Positions 7,836 to 15,940 of a stretch of DNA of 64,000 nt are shown here, in pieces. Under the pieces are notes generated by a model. It searched no databases. It had not been told where the DNA came from and saw nothing but the letters and a program-made list of their open reading frames with translations. Position 1 is the first letter of the stretch, and each line of letters starts with the position of its first letter. The stretch lies in contig BMTH01000012.1 of assembly GCA_014649575.1 (NCBI GenBank), positions 62,001 to 126,000 on the forward strand, read 5' to 3'. The position numbers and the translations under genes are program-made. Source of the DNA: Streptomyces griseoincarnatus (GTDB lineage: Bacteria; Actinomycetota; Actinomycetes; Streptomycetales; Streptomycetaceae).

Positions 7836-8447
7836 GTGCGAACCGAACAGAGCAGGAATCCGACCGGCCGGCCCCGGGGATTCGACGCCGAGGAGGCGCT
7901 GGAGAAGGCCATGCTCGTCTTCTGGGAGCACGGCTACGAGGGCGCCAGCCTCGCCACCCTGACGCAGACGATGGGCATCTCCACCACCAGCATGTATGCG
8001 GCCTTCGGCAACAAGGAGGAGCTGTTCCGCAAGGCGCTGGAGCGCTACACGGAGGGCCCCGGCGGCTATCTCACCCGCGCCCTCGAGGAGCCGACCGCCC
8101 GTGAGGTCGCGACCGCGATCCTCGCCGGTACCGTGCGCACCACCACTCGCCCGACGCCTCCCCGGGGATGCATGGGCGTGCAGGGCGCCCTGAGCACCAG
8201 CGACGCCGGAGAGGGCGTGCGCGACCTGCTCACGGCCTGGCGCAACGACGGCTGCGGCAGCGTGCGCGCTCGCTTCGAACGGGCCGTCGCCGAGGGCGAC
8301 CTGCCGCCCGGCGCCGACCCGGCACTGCTCGCCCGCTACGTCACGACCCTGGCCTTCGGCATCGCCGTCCAGGCCGCGGGCGGGATCGGCCGCGAGGAGC
8401 TCCAGGCCATGGCGGACGCGGCACTGCGCACCTGGCCGCTCACCTGA
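7836..8447 (+). CDS. TetR/AcrR family transcriptional regulator
   Basis: A 203-residue TetR-type repressor. The N-terminal DNA-binding helix-turn-helix is at about residues 15-60 (LATLTQTMGISTTSMYAAF, with GNKEELF), followed by a helical C-terminal effector domain with an early CMGVQGAL segment. GTG 7836 has no Shine-Dalgarno but sits 6 nt after a TAGGCT -10, which fits a leaderless transcript. It is divergent from the SDR gene at 7740, which it probably represses together with itself through the palindromes between them. The ligand is unknown. Confidence 0.85.
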   Translation: MRTEQSRNPTGRPRGFDAEEALEKAMLVFWEHGYEGASLATLTQTMGISTTSMYAAFGNKEELFRKALERYTEGPGGYLTRALEEPTAREVATAILAGTVRTTTRPTPPRGCMGVQGALSTSDAGEGVRDLLTAWRNDGCGSVRARFERAVAEGDLPPGADPALLARYVTTLAFGIAVQAAGGIGREELQAMADAALRTWPLT

Positions 8448-8465
8448 CGGGCCCGCACCGCCCGG

Positions 8466-8720
8466 TCAGTCGGACGCGGGCTCCTGAGGTTCCCGCATGC
8501 CCGTCTCCAGGCGGTAGTGGACCGTGACGTCGCGGTAGTCCACGTCCGGCTCGACCGTATCGGGGAGATTCACGCGGTCGCTCCGGCTGACCGACGTGCG
8601 CTCGCCCGTGCCCGGGAAGCGGACGGCGGTGCGGGGTGGGGCGGTGAAGCGGAGACGGCCGGAGCGGAACGTGGAGTGGAACGTGATGTCCCGCGGTTCG
8701 TCGTCCCGGACGTCACGCGT
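8466..8720 (-). CDS. Small conserved-looking protein, start codon apparently ACG or lost
   Basis: The minus-strand frame directly after the stop of the repeat protein (TGA 8721-8723) is open for 84 codons. It reads RDVRDDEPRDITFHSTFRSG, later VRFPGTGERTSVSRSDRVNL, and then VEPDVDYRDVTVHYRLETG before TGA 8466. Charge pattern and codon use look coding. No ATG, GTG or TTG start opens the conserved part; the first codon after the upstream stop is ACG, where ATG would be expected. It may use ACG by termination-reinitiation, or be a gene inactivated by one transition. The function is unknown. Confidence 0.45.
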   Translation of the reverse strand, partial: TRDVRDDEPRDITFHSTFRSGRLRFTAPPRTAVRFPGTGERTSVSRSDRVNLPDTVEPDVDYRDVTVHYRLETGMREPQEPASD

Positions 8721-9851
8721 TCACGGCGGCTCCTCGGGTTCTTCCGCGGGCGCGCGCCGCCGGGCCGGCCTCGGAGGCAGTGTGCCGTCCTCGCCGCGCA
8801 CCCGGCGTTTGCGGGGGGCGCCCTCGGCGGCCGTGCGCTTCTTCGCGGCCGACCGGGTCGCCTTGCGGGCGGGCGCCGCCGCTCGTCCCGCCGTGTCCGC
8901 GACCTGTCCGGCCGCCCCGGTGGCGGACTCCCCCGCACCCGCGACGACCTGACCCGCCTCCGCGCCGGCACCCTCGACGGTACGGGCCACTCCCCCGCCG
9001 GTCTCTTCCACGGCCGCCCCGGCACCGCGGCCGACGCCCTCCGCGACACCGCCGACACCCTGCACTGCCTCCCCGGCGCCCTGCACGGCTTCCCCCGCAC
9101 CCGCGCCGACATCCTGCACAGCCTCCCCCGCACCCGCGCCGACCTGCCGCACGGCGCCGCCGGCTCCGGTGCCGACGTCCCGTACAGCACCCCCGGCCCC
9201 CGCGCCCACGTCCCGCACCGCGCCTCCGGCGCCCCGGCCGACCTCCTCGACGGCTCCGCCCGCGCCCCGGCCGACGTCGCGGACCGCGCCTCCCGCGCCG
9301 GCTCCGACGTCCTGCACGGCCTGTCCGGCGCCCTGGCCCACCGCGCCGACGGCTTCGCGGGCTCCGCCGCCGACGTCCCGCACGGCGGCGCCGACGCCCC
9401 GGGCCAGTTCGGTGAGGATCTCCGGGTTACGGTCCACGGTGGTGAGCACCCGGTTGACGATCACGGCCACGTTGTCGAGGCGCACCCTGAGCTGCGCCTG
9501 TGCCTCGACCCCCGAGATGCCCAGGTGCACCCGGCCCAGGGAGACGTCCGCGCCGACGCTGAGTTTCAGCAGGTCGAGCACCTCGGCCTGGAGCGACACA
9601 TGGGCGCGGAGATCCTCGACGTCCAGGTCGATCTCGTCGACCTTGAGAAGCGGGACGTCGAGGAACACGTCCGTGTCGGTGGGGGTGGCCGGAGGCCGGG
9701 GGACGGTCTCCTCGTCACCCGCCTCGTGGGCTGCCTCGACCTCGGCCGCGCCGCCGTCGTCGTCCTCGACGTCGCCGTACTCGGAGTAGTCGTACTCGGA
9801 GTCGTCGTACTCGGAGTCGTCGTATTCGGCGTCGTCCGCGTTGTCGCCCAT
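8721..9851 (-). CDS. Repeat protein with ~11-residue GAGGAVRDVG amphipathic repeats
   Basis: A 376-residue protein in four parts: an acidic N-terminus rich in EYDDS repeats (residues about 8-35); a folded-looking segment about 60-140 (DVFLDVPLLKVDEIDLDVED, then LDLLKLSVGADVSLGRVHL); at least nine 11-residue units of type GAGGAVRDVGx between about 150 and 280; and an Ala/Lys/Arg-rich basic tail. Eleven-residue periodicity fits an 11/3 amphipathic helix as in LEA, perilipin and synuclein proteins, so surface or membrane association is possible. There is no signal peptide. ATG 9851 follows GGGAGG; GTG 9854 is an alternative. The function is unknown. Confidence 0.7.
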   Translation of the reverse strand: MGDNADDAEYDDSEYDDSEYDYSEYGDVEDDDGGAAEVEAAHEAGDEETVPRPPATPTDTDVFLDVPLLKVDEIDLDVEDLRAHVSLQAEVLDLLKLSVGADVSLGRVHLGISGVEAQAQLRVRLDNVAVIVNRVLTTVDRNPEILTELARGVGAAVRDVGGGAREAVGAVGQGAGQAVQDVGAGAGGAVRDVGRGAGGAVEEVGRGAGGAVRDVGAGAGGAVRDVGTGAGGAVRQVGAGAGEAVQDVGAGAGEAVQGAGEAVQGVGGVAEGVGRGAGAAVEETGGGVARTVEGAGAEAGQVVAGAGESATGAAGQVADTAGRAAAPARKATRSAAKKRTAAEGAPRKRRVRGEDGTLPPRPARRRAPAEEPEEPP

Positions 9852-9918
9852 CACCGCACCTCCCGGGTCGCCGGCCCCCGCCTTCCCATCCTGCGGCGGG
9901 CAGCGCGCCGCCGCACGG

Positions 9919-12237
9919 TCAGCCGGGGACGGAGACCGGGGCCGGCCGGGGCGCGGGCTCCAGACGGACGATCACGCTCTTCGACGCGGGCTGATTGCTG
10001 CCGTCGGCGACGCTGTCCAGGGGCACCAGGACGTTCGTCTCCGGGTAGTAGGCGGCCGCCGTCCCGGTCTTCGTCGGGTACGCGACGATCGTGAAGCCGT
10101 CGGCGCGCCGCTCCGCGCCGTCCTTCCACACACCCACCAGGTCCACTCGGTCCCCGTCGGCGAGGCCCAGCCCGGTGAGGTCGTCGGGATTGACGAGGAC
10201 GACGCGCCTGCTGCCGTGGATGCCCCGGTAGCGGTCGTCGTCCGTGTAGGGCACGGTGTTCCACTGGTCGTGGGAGCGCAGCGTCTGCAACAGCAGGTGG
10301 CCGTCGGGGACGCTGGGCGCCTCGTGCTCGTTGCGGGTGAACCGGGCCTTGCCCACCTCGGTGTGGAACACGCCCTCGTTGACGGCGTTCGGCAGTCGGA
10401 TGCCGCCGGGGCGCATCACGCGGCGGTTGAAGTCGTGCAGCCCCGGCACGACGTTGGCGATGCGGTCGCGGATCTCGCCGTAGTCCGACTCGAACACGGA
10501 CCAGGGGATGTCGGGGCCGCGCCCGGCGATGGTGCGGTGCGCGAGGCGGCAGAGGATGGCGACCTCGCTGAGCAGCAGCGGGGAGGCCGGCTGAAGCCGT
10601 CCGCGCGAGGTGTGGACCTCGCTCATCGAGTTCTCCACGGTGACGAACTGCTCGCCGCCGGACTGCACGTCCCGTTCCGTGCGGCCGAGGGTCGGCAGGA
10701 TCAACGCGGTGCGGCCGCAGACGGTGTGCGTCCGGTTGAGCTTCGTGGAGATGTGGGCGGTGAGCCGGCAGGCGCGCAGGGCCTCCTCGGTGACCATGCT
10801 GTCGGGTGCGGCGCGGACGAAGTTGCCGGCGAGGGAGAGGAAGAACTTGACACGGCCCTCGAGCATCGCGCGAATGGCGTTCACGGAGTCGAATCCGTGG
10901 TGGCGGGGCGGGTCGAAACCGAACTCCTCCTGCAGGGAGTCGAGGAAGGAGTCCGGCATCTGCTCCCAGATGCCCATGGTGCGGTCGCCCTGCACGTTGC
11001 TGTGTCCGCGCACGGGGCACGCTCCGGCGCCCGTCCGGCCCAGATTGCCGCGCAGCATGAGGAAGTTGACGAACTCGCGGATGGTGGGCACCGCGTGCTT
11101 GTGCTGGGTGATGCCCATCGCCCAGCAGACGATGACGCGTTCGGAGCGCAGCACCTCGTCGCGGACCTGCTCGATCTCCTGGCGGGTGAGGCCGGTCGCC
11201 GCGACGACGTCGTCCCAGTCGACCGAGCGGATGTGCCGGGCGAACGCCTCGAACCCTTCGGTGTTGTTCCGGATGTAGTCGTGGTCGAGCACGGTGCCGG
11301 GGCGGGCGTCCTCGGCCTCCAGGAGCAGCCGGTTGAGGCCCTGGAACAGGGCGAGGTCGCCGCCGACGCGGATCTGCAGGAAGCGGTCGGCGATGGGGGT
11401 GCCGCGGCCGATGATGCCGCGCGGCTTCTGGGGGTTCTTGAAGCGCAGCAGCCCGGCCTCGGGCAGCGGGTTGACGGCGATGATGCGGGCGCCGTTGCGC
11501 TTGGCCTCCTCCAGGGCGGTGAGCTGGCGGGGGTGGTTGGAGCCCGGGTTCTGTCCCACGACGAAGATCAGGTCGGCGTGGTGCATGTCCTCGAGGCTGA
11601 CCGTGCCCTTGCCGGTGCCGAGGGTCTCGTGCAGGGCGTAGCCGCTGGACTCGTGGCAGAGGTTGCTGCAGTCGGGCAGGTTGTTGGTGCCGAAGGCGCG
11701 GGCGAACAGCTGGAGCACGAAGGCGGCTTCGTTGCTGGCGCGGCCGGAGGTGTAGAAGACGGCCTCGTCGGGCGAGTCCAGGGAGGTGAGTTCCTGGGCG
11801 AGCAGGCCGAACGCGTCGTGCCAGCTGATCGGTTCGTAGTGGTCCGAGTCGGGCCGCTTGACCATGGGTTCGGTGAGCCGGCCCTGGTCGTTCAGCCACT
11901 TGTCGGAGCGGCGGGCGAGCTCGGACACCGGGTGCTCACGGAAGAAGTCGCGGCTGATCCGGCGGGTGGTCGCCTCGTCGTTGATGTGCTTGGCGCCGTT
12001 CTCGCAGTACTCGTTGCGGTGCCGGTGTCCCGGGGCGGGGTCGGCCCAGGCGCAGCCGGGACAGTCGATGCCGTCGACCTGGTTCATGGTCAGCAGCGTC
12101 TGTCCGGTGCGCACGGGGGTGGTCTGCTCGAGGGAGTACTCCAGCGCGTGCATCACCGCGGGCGCTCCCGTGGCCCATTTCTTGGGCGGTGTCACGGTGA
12201 GCCGCTCCTGGGAACCGTCGTCGGGCCGCTCGGGCAT
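9919..12237 (-). CDS. FdhF/YdeP family molybdopterin oxidoreductase
   Basis: A 772-residue molybdopterin-dependent oxidoreductase. An N-terminal Cys cluster (CPGCAWAD, with a further Cys in RNEYCENGAKH) may hold an Fe-S centre. The molybdopterin domain includes FYTSGRASNEAA, CHESSGYAL and VVGQNPGSNHPR, and the C-terminal dinucleotide-binding barrel contains LVNPDDLTGLGL and ADGSNQP. This matches the YdeP/FdhF alpha-subunit-like family of formate dehydrogenase relatives, whose substrate is unsettled. No separate Fe-S or membrane subunit and no fdhD lie nearby. ATG 12237 is supported by GAAGGAG. It is divergent from phzF. Confidence 0.85.
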   Translation of the reverse strand: MPERPDDGSQERLTVTPPKKWATGAPAVMHALEYSLEQTTPVRTGQTLLTMNQVDGIDCPGCAWADPAPGHRHRNEYCENGAKHINDEATTRRISRDFFREHPVSELARRSDKWLNDQGRLTEPMVKRPDSDHYEPISWHDAFGLLAQELTSLDSPDEAVFYTSGRASNEAAFVLQLFARAFGTNNLPDCSNLCHESSGYALHETLGTGKGTVSLEDMHHADLIFVVGQNPGSNHPRQLTALEEAKRNGARIIAVNPLPEAGLLRFKNPQKPRGIIGRGTPIADRFLQIRVGGDLALFQGLNRLLLEAEDARPGTVLDHDYIRNNTEGFEAFARHIRSVDWDDVVAATGLTRQEIEQVRDEVLRSERVIVCWAMGITQHKHAVPTIREFVNFLMLRGNLGRTGAGACPVRGHSNVQGDRTMGIWEQMPDSFLDSLQEEFGFDPPRHHGFDSVNAIRAMLEGRVKFFLSLAGNFVRAAPDSMVTEEALRACRLTAHISTKLNRTHTVCGRTALILPTLGRTERDVQSGGEQFVTVENSMSEVHTSRGRLQPASPLLLSEVAILCRLAHRTIAGRGPDIPWSVFESDYGEIRDRIANVVPGLHDFNRRVMRPGGIRLPNAVNEGVFHTEVGKARFTRNEHEAPSVPDGHLLLQTLRSHDQWNTVPYTDDDRYRGIHGSRRVVLVNPDDLTGLGLADGDRVDLVGVWKDGAERRADGFTIVAYPTKTGTAAAYYPETNVLVPLDSVADGSNQPASKSVIVRLEPAPRPAPVSVPG

Positions 12238-12419
12238 GGACTCTCCTTCACCGGACACGCGGACGCCCTCCAGTCTCACGCTCCCGCAGGAGGGCGGCCA
12301 CATGATCTTCCGCCGATGGGGTGGCCCCGGCCGCCGGGCGGCCAGGAGGAAGCGCGGGCCTCGGGTTCCCCTTCGGCGGCCGGGGGAACATCACGATCTC
12401 CGCTCGCGTTGTCGGGCGT

Positions 12420-13298
12420 ATGACAACGAACGGCTCGCGGCCCGAGGTGCTGCGTTACACCGCCTTCTCCAGCGACCCCGCGGGCGGCAACCCCGCCGGG
12501 GTGGTGCTGGACGCCAGTGCGCTGGACGACGGGGAGATGCTGGCCGTCGCCGCCGGACTCGGGTACTCGGAGTCCGCCTTTCTCACCGGCCCGCCGGAAG
12601 GGCTGGACGGTCCCGAGGGACGGACGTACCGGATCCGCTACTTCAGTCCCAAGGCCGAGGTGCCGTTCTGCGGACATGCGACCGTGGCGGCCGCCGTCGC
12701 GCTCGCCGAGCGGCAGGGTCCGGGGCCGCTGCTGTTCGCGACACAGGCCGGACCGGTGCCCGTCGAGGTGACGGCGGCGGAGGACGGCACGCTGCGGGCC
12801 ACGCTCACCAGTGTCGAGCCGCACGTCGAGGAGGTCGCCGAAGCCGACCTGGCGGAGGCGCTGTCCGCGCTGGACTGGCCCGCTGCCGACCTCGACCCGG
12901 CCTTCCCGCCGCGTGTCGCGTACGCCGGCGCCCGCCATCTGGTGCTGGCGGCGGCCACCCGCGCCCGTCTGGCCGACCTGGACTACGACTTCGCGCGTCT
13001 CGAAACGCTGATGCACCGCCTGGACCTGACCACCGTGCAGCTGGTGTGGCGGGAGTCGCCGACGCTGTTCCACGTGCGGGACCCGTTCCCCGTGGGCGGA
13101 GTCGTCGAGGACCCGGCGACGGGGGCGGCGGCCGCCGCGTTCGGCGGGTACGCCCGTGAGCTGGGCCTGGTGCCCGAGGACGCGGTGCTCACGCTGCGTC
13201 AGGGCGAGGACCTGGGGCGTCCCGGCGAACTCACGGTGACCCTGCGGGCGGGCGACCCCCGGGTGCGGGTGAGCGGCGCGGGCGTACACATCGGCTGA
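12420..13298 (+). CDS. PhzF family isomerase-like protein
   Basis: A 292-residue member of the PhzF/diaminopimelate-epimerase fold: two similar halves, catalytic Glu51 in YSESAFL, and AFSSDPAGGNPAGVV at the N-terminus. The second half has VEDPATGAAAAAFGGY, the conserved phosphate/carboxylate-binding loop. True PhzF isomerises trans-2,3-dihydro-3-hydroxyanthranilate in phenazine synthesis, but no phenazine genes are in the window, so this is an orphan PhzF-like enzyme of unknown substrate. ATG 12420 has no convincing Shine-Dalgarno. Confidence 0.85.
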   Translation: MTTNGSRPEVLRYTAFSSDPAGGNPAGVVLDASALDDGEMLAVAAGLGYSESAFLTGPPEGLDGPEGRTYRIRYFSPKAEVPFCGHATVAAAVALAERQGPGPLLFATQAGPVPVEVTAAEDGTLRATLTSVEPHVEEVAEADLAEALSALDWPAADLDPAFPPRVAYAGARHLVLAAATRARLADLDYDFARLETLMHRLDLTTVQLVWRESPTLFHVRDPFPVGGVVEDPATGAAAAAFGGYARELGLVPEDAVLTLRQGEDLGRPGELTVTLRAGDPRVRVSGAGVHIG

Positions 13299-13391
13299 CG
13301 GCGGGCGCGGCGGGCGGCCGCGTGGACACGCGTGGTAGCGGTGCGGCAGGCGGGGCACACTGAGGGAGAAACCCGAACGACAGGTGGGGCC

Positions 13392-13925
13392 ATGCCAGCA
13401 GCAGCCGCGCAGTCCGTCGAAGAGGCGATCGAGGTCGCCGTTCCCGTGCACACCGCCTACAACCAGTGGACCCAGTTCAAGACCTTCCCCCGCTTCATGC
13501 GCTGGGTGAGGGGCGTCGAGCAGCTCCGCCCGAACCTCACCCGGTGGGAGATCGGATCCGGCTGGGCGACCCGGACGTACATGGCGGAGGTCGTCGAACA
13601 GCGTCCCGACGAGCTGATCGCGTGGCAGGGCCTCGGCCGCTGGACCGGGCACCGGGGCGAGGTCGCCTTCCGCGCCCTCGCCCCTAACCGCACGGAGATC
13701 GTGGTGCGCCTGCGGTCCGTGACCCGGCCCACGCGGCGGCATCTGCTGCACCGGACGCCGCTGACGCCGCGGTTGATCCGGTCCGAGCTGGGCCGCTTCA
13801 AGCAGTTCATCGAAGGGGTGGGCCAGGAGTCCGGCGCCTGGCGCGGCGTCATCCGCAAGGGGCAGGTGTGGCCCCAGGAGGAGAAGCCGCCGAGGAGCCG
13901 GGTGGCGGGCTGGCCGGTCGGCTGA
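13392..13925 (+). CDS. SRPBCC family protein (second copy)
   Basis: A 177-residue Bet v1-like protein. After a short Ala-rich start, EEAIEVAVPVHTAYNQWTQF and then FPRFMRWVRGVEQL match the COQ10/cyclase-like group. The C-terminal helix is RFKQFIEGVGQESGAWRG. It is related to the protein at 1368 but about 20 residues longer, with a Pro/Arg-rich end. The ligand is unknown. ATG 13392 lies after CAGGTGGGG. About 260 bp downstream is a hemerythrin gene, repeating the SRPBCC/hemerythrin pairing seen at 0.8-1.8 kb. Confidence 0.85.
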   Translation: MPAAAAQSVEEAIEVAVPVHTAYNQWTQFKTFPRFMRWVRGVEQLRPNLTRWEIGSGWATRTYMAEVVEQRPDELIAWQGLGRWTGHRGEVAFRALAPNRTEIVVRLRSVTRPTRRHLLHRTPLTPRLIRSELGRFKQFIEGVGQESGAWRGVIRKGQVWPQEEKPPRSRVAGWPVG

Positions 13926-14031
13926 AGCGCGGGCGCGAAGGCCCGCGGGAGCCGCGAAAAAGCACGTGCCGGGGTGCGCGGTCCGGCCCTCCGGGGGAAC
14001 CCGGCGCCCGGAGCCGACGTGAGGAGCGACC

Positions 14032-14187
14032 ATGAACACCCCTGACGACAAGGACCTCACCCACCCGCTGGAGCAGGAGACGGGCGAGAGGGACGTCCCG
14101 CCGGAGGAGGACGGGACCAGGGACCAGGAGACGCCTGGCGGCGCCGACGGCCAGGACTCCGGGAGCACGTCCGGGGACCGGCCGTGA
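14032..14187 (+). CDS. 51-residue acidic, probably disordered protein
   Basis: ATG 14032 is preceded by GAGGAG 5 nt upstream of the spacer. The product is 51 residues, rich in Asp, Glu, Gly, Thr and Pro, with no hydrophobic core (it starts MNTPDDKDLTHPLEQETGER). Its TGA (14185-14187) overlaps the GTG start (14184-14186) of the hemerythrin gene as GTGA, implying translational coupling. Such peptides may be stability or chaperone-like partners, but no family was recognised. The good ribosome site and the coupling are the support for a real gene. Confidence 0.6.
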   Translation: MNTPDDKDLTHPLEQETGERDVPPEEDGTRDQETPGGADGQDSGSTSGDRP

Positions 14188-14870
14188 CCGCGCCCGCCGT
14201 GTCGATCTCCGAACAGGACGCCGACGCGCTCGGCGGGGACGACAGCATCCTGATGCGCCAGCGCCGCGACCACGCACGGCTCGACGCGATGATGAACCGC
14301 TGCCTCTCCGAGGACCTCCCGCCCGGCGAGCTCGACGCACTGTGGATGGACATCGTCCAGCTGGTCTTCTCCCACGCCTTCGCCGAGGAGACCGTGCTGT
14401 GGCCGCTGCTGCGGCGCGTCTCGCCCGACGGGGAGGAGCTGACCCGCCAGGTCGAGGCGGAGCACCAGGCGGTCAACGACCTCGTCGCGCGGATCGAACG
14501 CTCCCCCGACGACCCCCGGCGCGCGGAGTGGATCCGGCAGGCGTTCGCGCTGATCCGTCAGGACATCCGCGACGAGGAGGACGAGCTGCTGCCGCGGCTG
14601 CGGACCGCGTTCGACGACCGCAAGCTGCGGCGTATCGGCGCCGCGTGGGAGGCCGTGCGGGCGACCGCCCCGACCCGGCCGCACCCCGGCGTGCCCCGGC
14701 GTCCGCCGGGCAACGCGCTGCGGGGCGTGCCGCTCAGCGCCTTCGACCGGCTGCGGGACCTCGCGCCGGGCAGCGGCCCGGCCGCGCGCCGCGCCTCCCT
14801 GGCGGCAGCCGGTGTCGCCGCGGGAGGCGCGGTCGTCCTGGCGGTGCGGTCCGCCCGCCGGCACGGCTGA
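14184..14870 (+). CDS. Hemerythrin domain-containing protein with C-terminal membrane segment
   Basis: A 228-residue protein. The HHE four-helix domain is at about residues 20-150: RRDHARLDAMMNR, FSHAFAEETVLWP, EAEHQAVNDLV and RDEEDELLPRLR give the expected His/Glu ligands. Near the C-terminus RRASLAAAGVAAGGAVVLAV is a single hydrophobic helix followed by a basic end, so the domain may be membrane-anchored on the cytoplasmic side. It starts inside the stop of the 51-residue ORF. The role is probably oxygen, NO or redox sensing or iron handling; inference only. Confidence 0.8.
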   Translation: MTAPAVSISEQDADALGGDDSILMRQRRDHARLDAMMNRCLSEDLPPGELDALWMDIVQLVFSHAFAEETVLWPLLRRVSPDGEELTRQVEAEHQAVNDLVARIERSPDDPRRAEWIRQAFALIRQDIRDEEDELLPRLRTAFDDRKLRRIGAAWEAVRATAPTRPHPGVPRRPPGNALRGVPLSAFDRLRDLAPGSGPAARRASLAAAGVAAGGAVVLAVRSARRHG

Positions 14871-14879
14871 GACAACGGA

Positions 14880-15569
14880 TCACAGGGCGCCGCGCCCCCG
14901 GCGGGAGCCCGCGTACGCGGCGTCGCGCAACCGGTTGAGGCGGCCGGCGGGTCGCAGGCCGGGCAGGCTGTTGGCGACGGGGTCGTAGGACACCGTGGCC
15001 TCCGCCGGTGCGGGGTGCACCGCTTCGAGGGTGAGCGACGCGAACGGCCGCCAGGGCTCGTCGCTCGCGGCGGCGCACAGCCGGAACAGGACGGGACGGC
15101 AGGCGAGTTCCTGCCACAACGTCGGTCGCGGCGTGTGCGGCGGGTCAAGCATCGGGAAGGCGGCGAGCACCCGCTCGCACTCCCCCGTCCGGTAGGCCAG
15201 CAGGGTGGAGTACGCCCCGGTGAGCGCATCGGGGCGGAGCAGTGGCACATGGCGGCCGAGGCGGCCGGCGCCGCTGGACGTGAACAGCAGGTCGAGCGGC
15301 CGGTCCGGTCCGCCCGCGTCCTCGACGCGGACGGCCAGGCCGAGCGCGTCCGGCAGCCGTCCGGGCGTGCCCAGGGCATGGGACCAGCGCACGATGGCCG
15401 GATAGGAGGCGTGCCGGTCCAGCCAGGGCTCGCCCCAGAACTGTTCCCCGCGGCCCGCCACGTGCAGGGTGCCGGAGCACAGTACGCCGGTGGGATGGAC
15501 GGCGGGCGCCTCCCGCCACCGGGCCACCCGTTCGGCGGCCCGGTAGGCGGTGTCACGCACACGCGACAC
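14880..15569 (-). CDS. Putative catalase-fold-like protein of unknown function
   Basis: A 229-residue protein starting at GTG 15569 (GAGGGA 8 nt upstream). The pattern PAIVRWSHALGTPGRLPDAL followed by GLAVRVEDAGGPDRPLDLLF resembles the short haem-catalase-like core (substrate-entry strand, then PD-x-GLA-x-R), but I see no proximal haem-Tyr motif with confidence. Similar Streptomyces proteins carry varied names including phosphodiesterase. The start overlaps the 3' end of the deleted alcohol dehydrogenase by 17 bp. No function is claimed beyond a possible catalase-like fold. Confidence 0.5.
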   Translation of the reverse strand: MSRVRDTAYRAAERVARWREAPAVHPTGVLCSGTLHVAGRGEQFWGEPWLDRHASYPAIVRWSHALGTPGRLPDALGLAVRVEDAGGPDRPLDLLFTSSGAGRLGRHVPLLRPDALTGAYSTLLAYRTGECERVLAAFPMLDPPHTPRPTLWQELACRPVLFRLCAAASDEPWRPFASLTLEAVHPAPAEATVSYDPVANSLPGLRPAGRLNRLRDAAYAGSRRGRGAL

Positions 15570-15750
15570 GGAACGTCCCTCGGATTCCCGGGCGGATGAC
15601 CGCGCGGACGCAGCCGTCGGTCTTGTGTTCGGACATGTCGTACGCGGTGGGGGCGTCGTCCAGGTACACCGAGTGGGTGGCCAGGTGGGCGGTGGAGATC
15701 TCCCCGGCGGCGGACAGCTTGTCGACGCCTTCCCAGCACAGGGCCGGCAC
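15553..15750 (-). pseudogene. Zinc alcohol dehydrogenase with a large internal deletion
   Basis: From GTG 15750 (GGAGGGAG upstream) the frame reads VPALCWEGVDKLS, the N-terminus of glutathione-independent formaldehyde/zinc-type alcohol dehydrogenases. It passes directly into AHLATHSVYLDDAPTAYDMS, then EHKTDGCVRAVIRPG, the C-terminus of the same family. About 300 middle residues, including the catalytic and structural zinc ligands and the NAD-binding fold, are missing. The junction is in frame, leaving a 65-codon mini-gene with an intact ribosome site. It is a deletion relic that may still be translated. Confidence 0.65.
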
Positions 15751-15940
15751 AGCACTCCCTCCCCGCCGGAGCGGCGGCCGAAAAGTCCGACGAGCCGGCC
15801 GCCCGGTGCGGGCCGGGTCGTCGGCGGTGTGCCACAGCGCCCTCTTCATCGACTGCCTCCCACTCGTCACCGGCCGTCACCGTGCGGCGCCGGGTTTCCG
15901 CGCCGGGCGCGGTGACACGGCCGCCTCTCCCCGCGGGCGC

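Noticed and set aside
9841..12423. An 860-codon plus-strand open frame
   Set aside because: Shadow of the FdhF/YdeP gene, which has clear molybdopterin motifs on the other strand.
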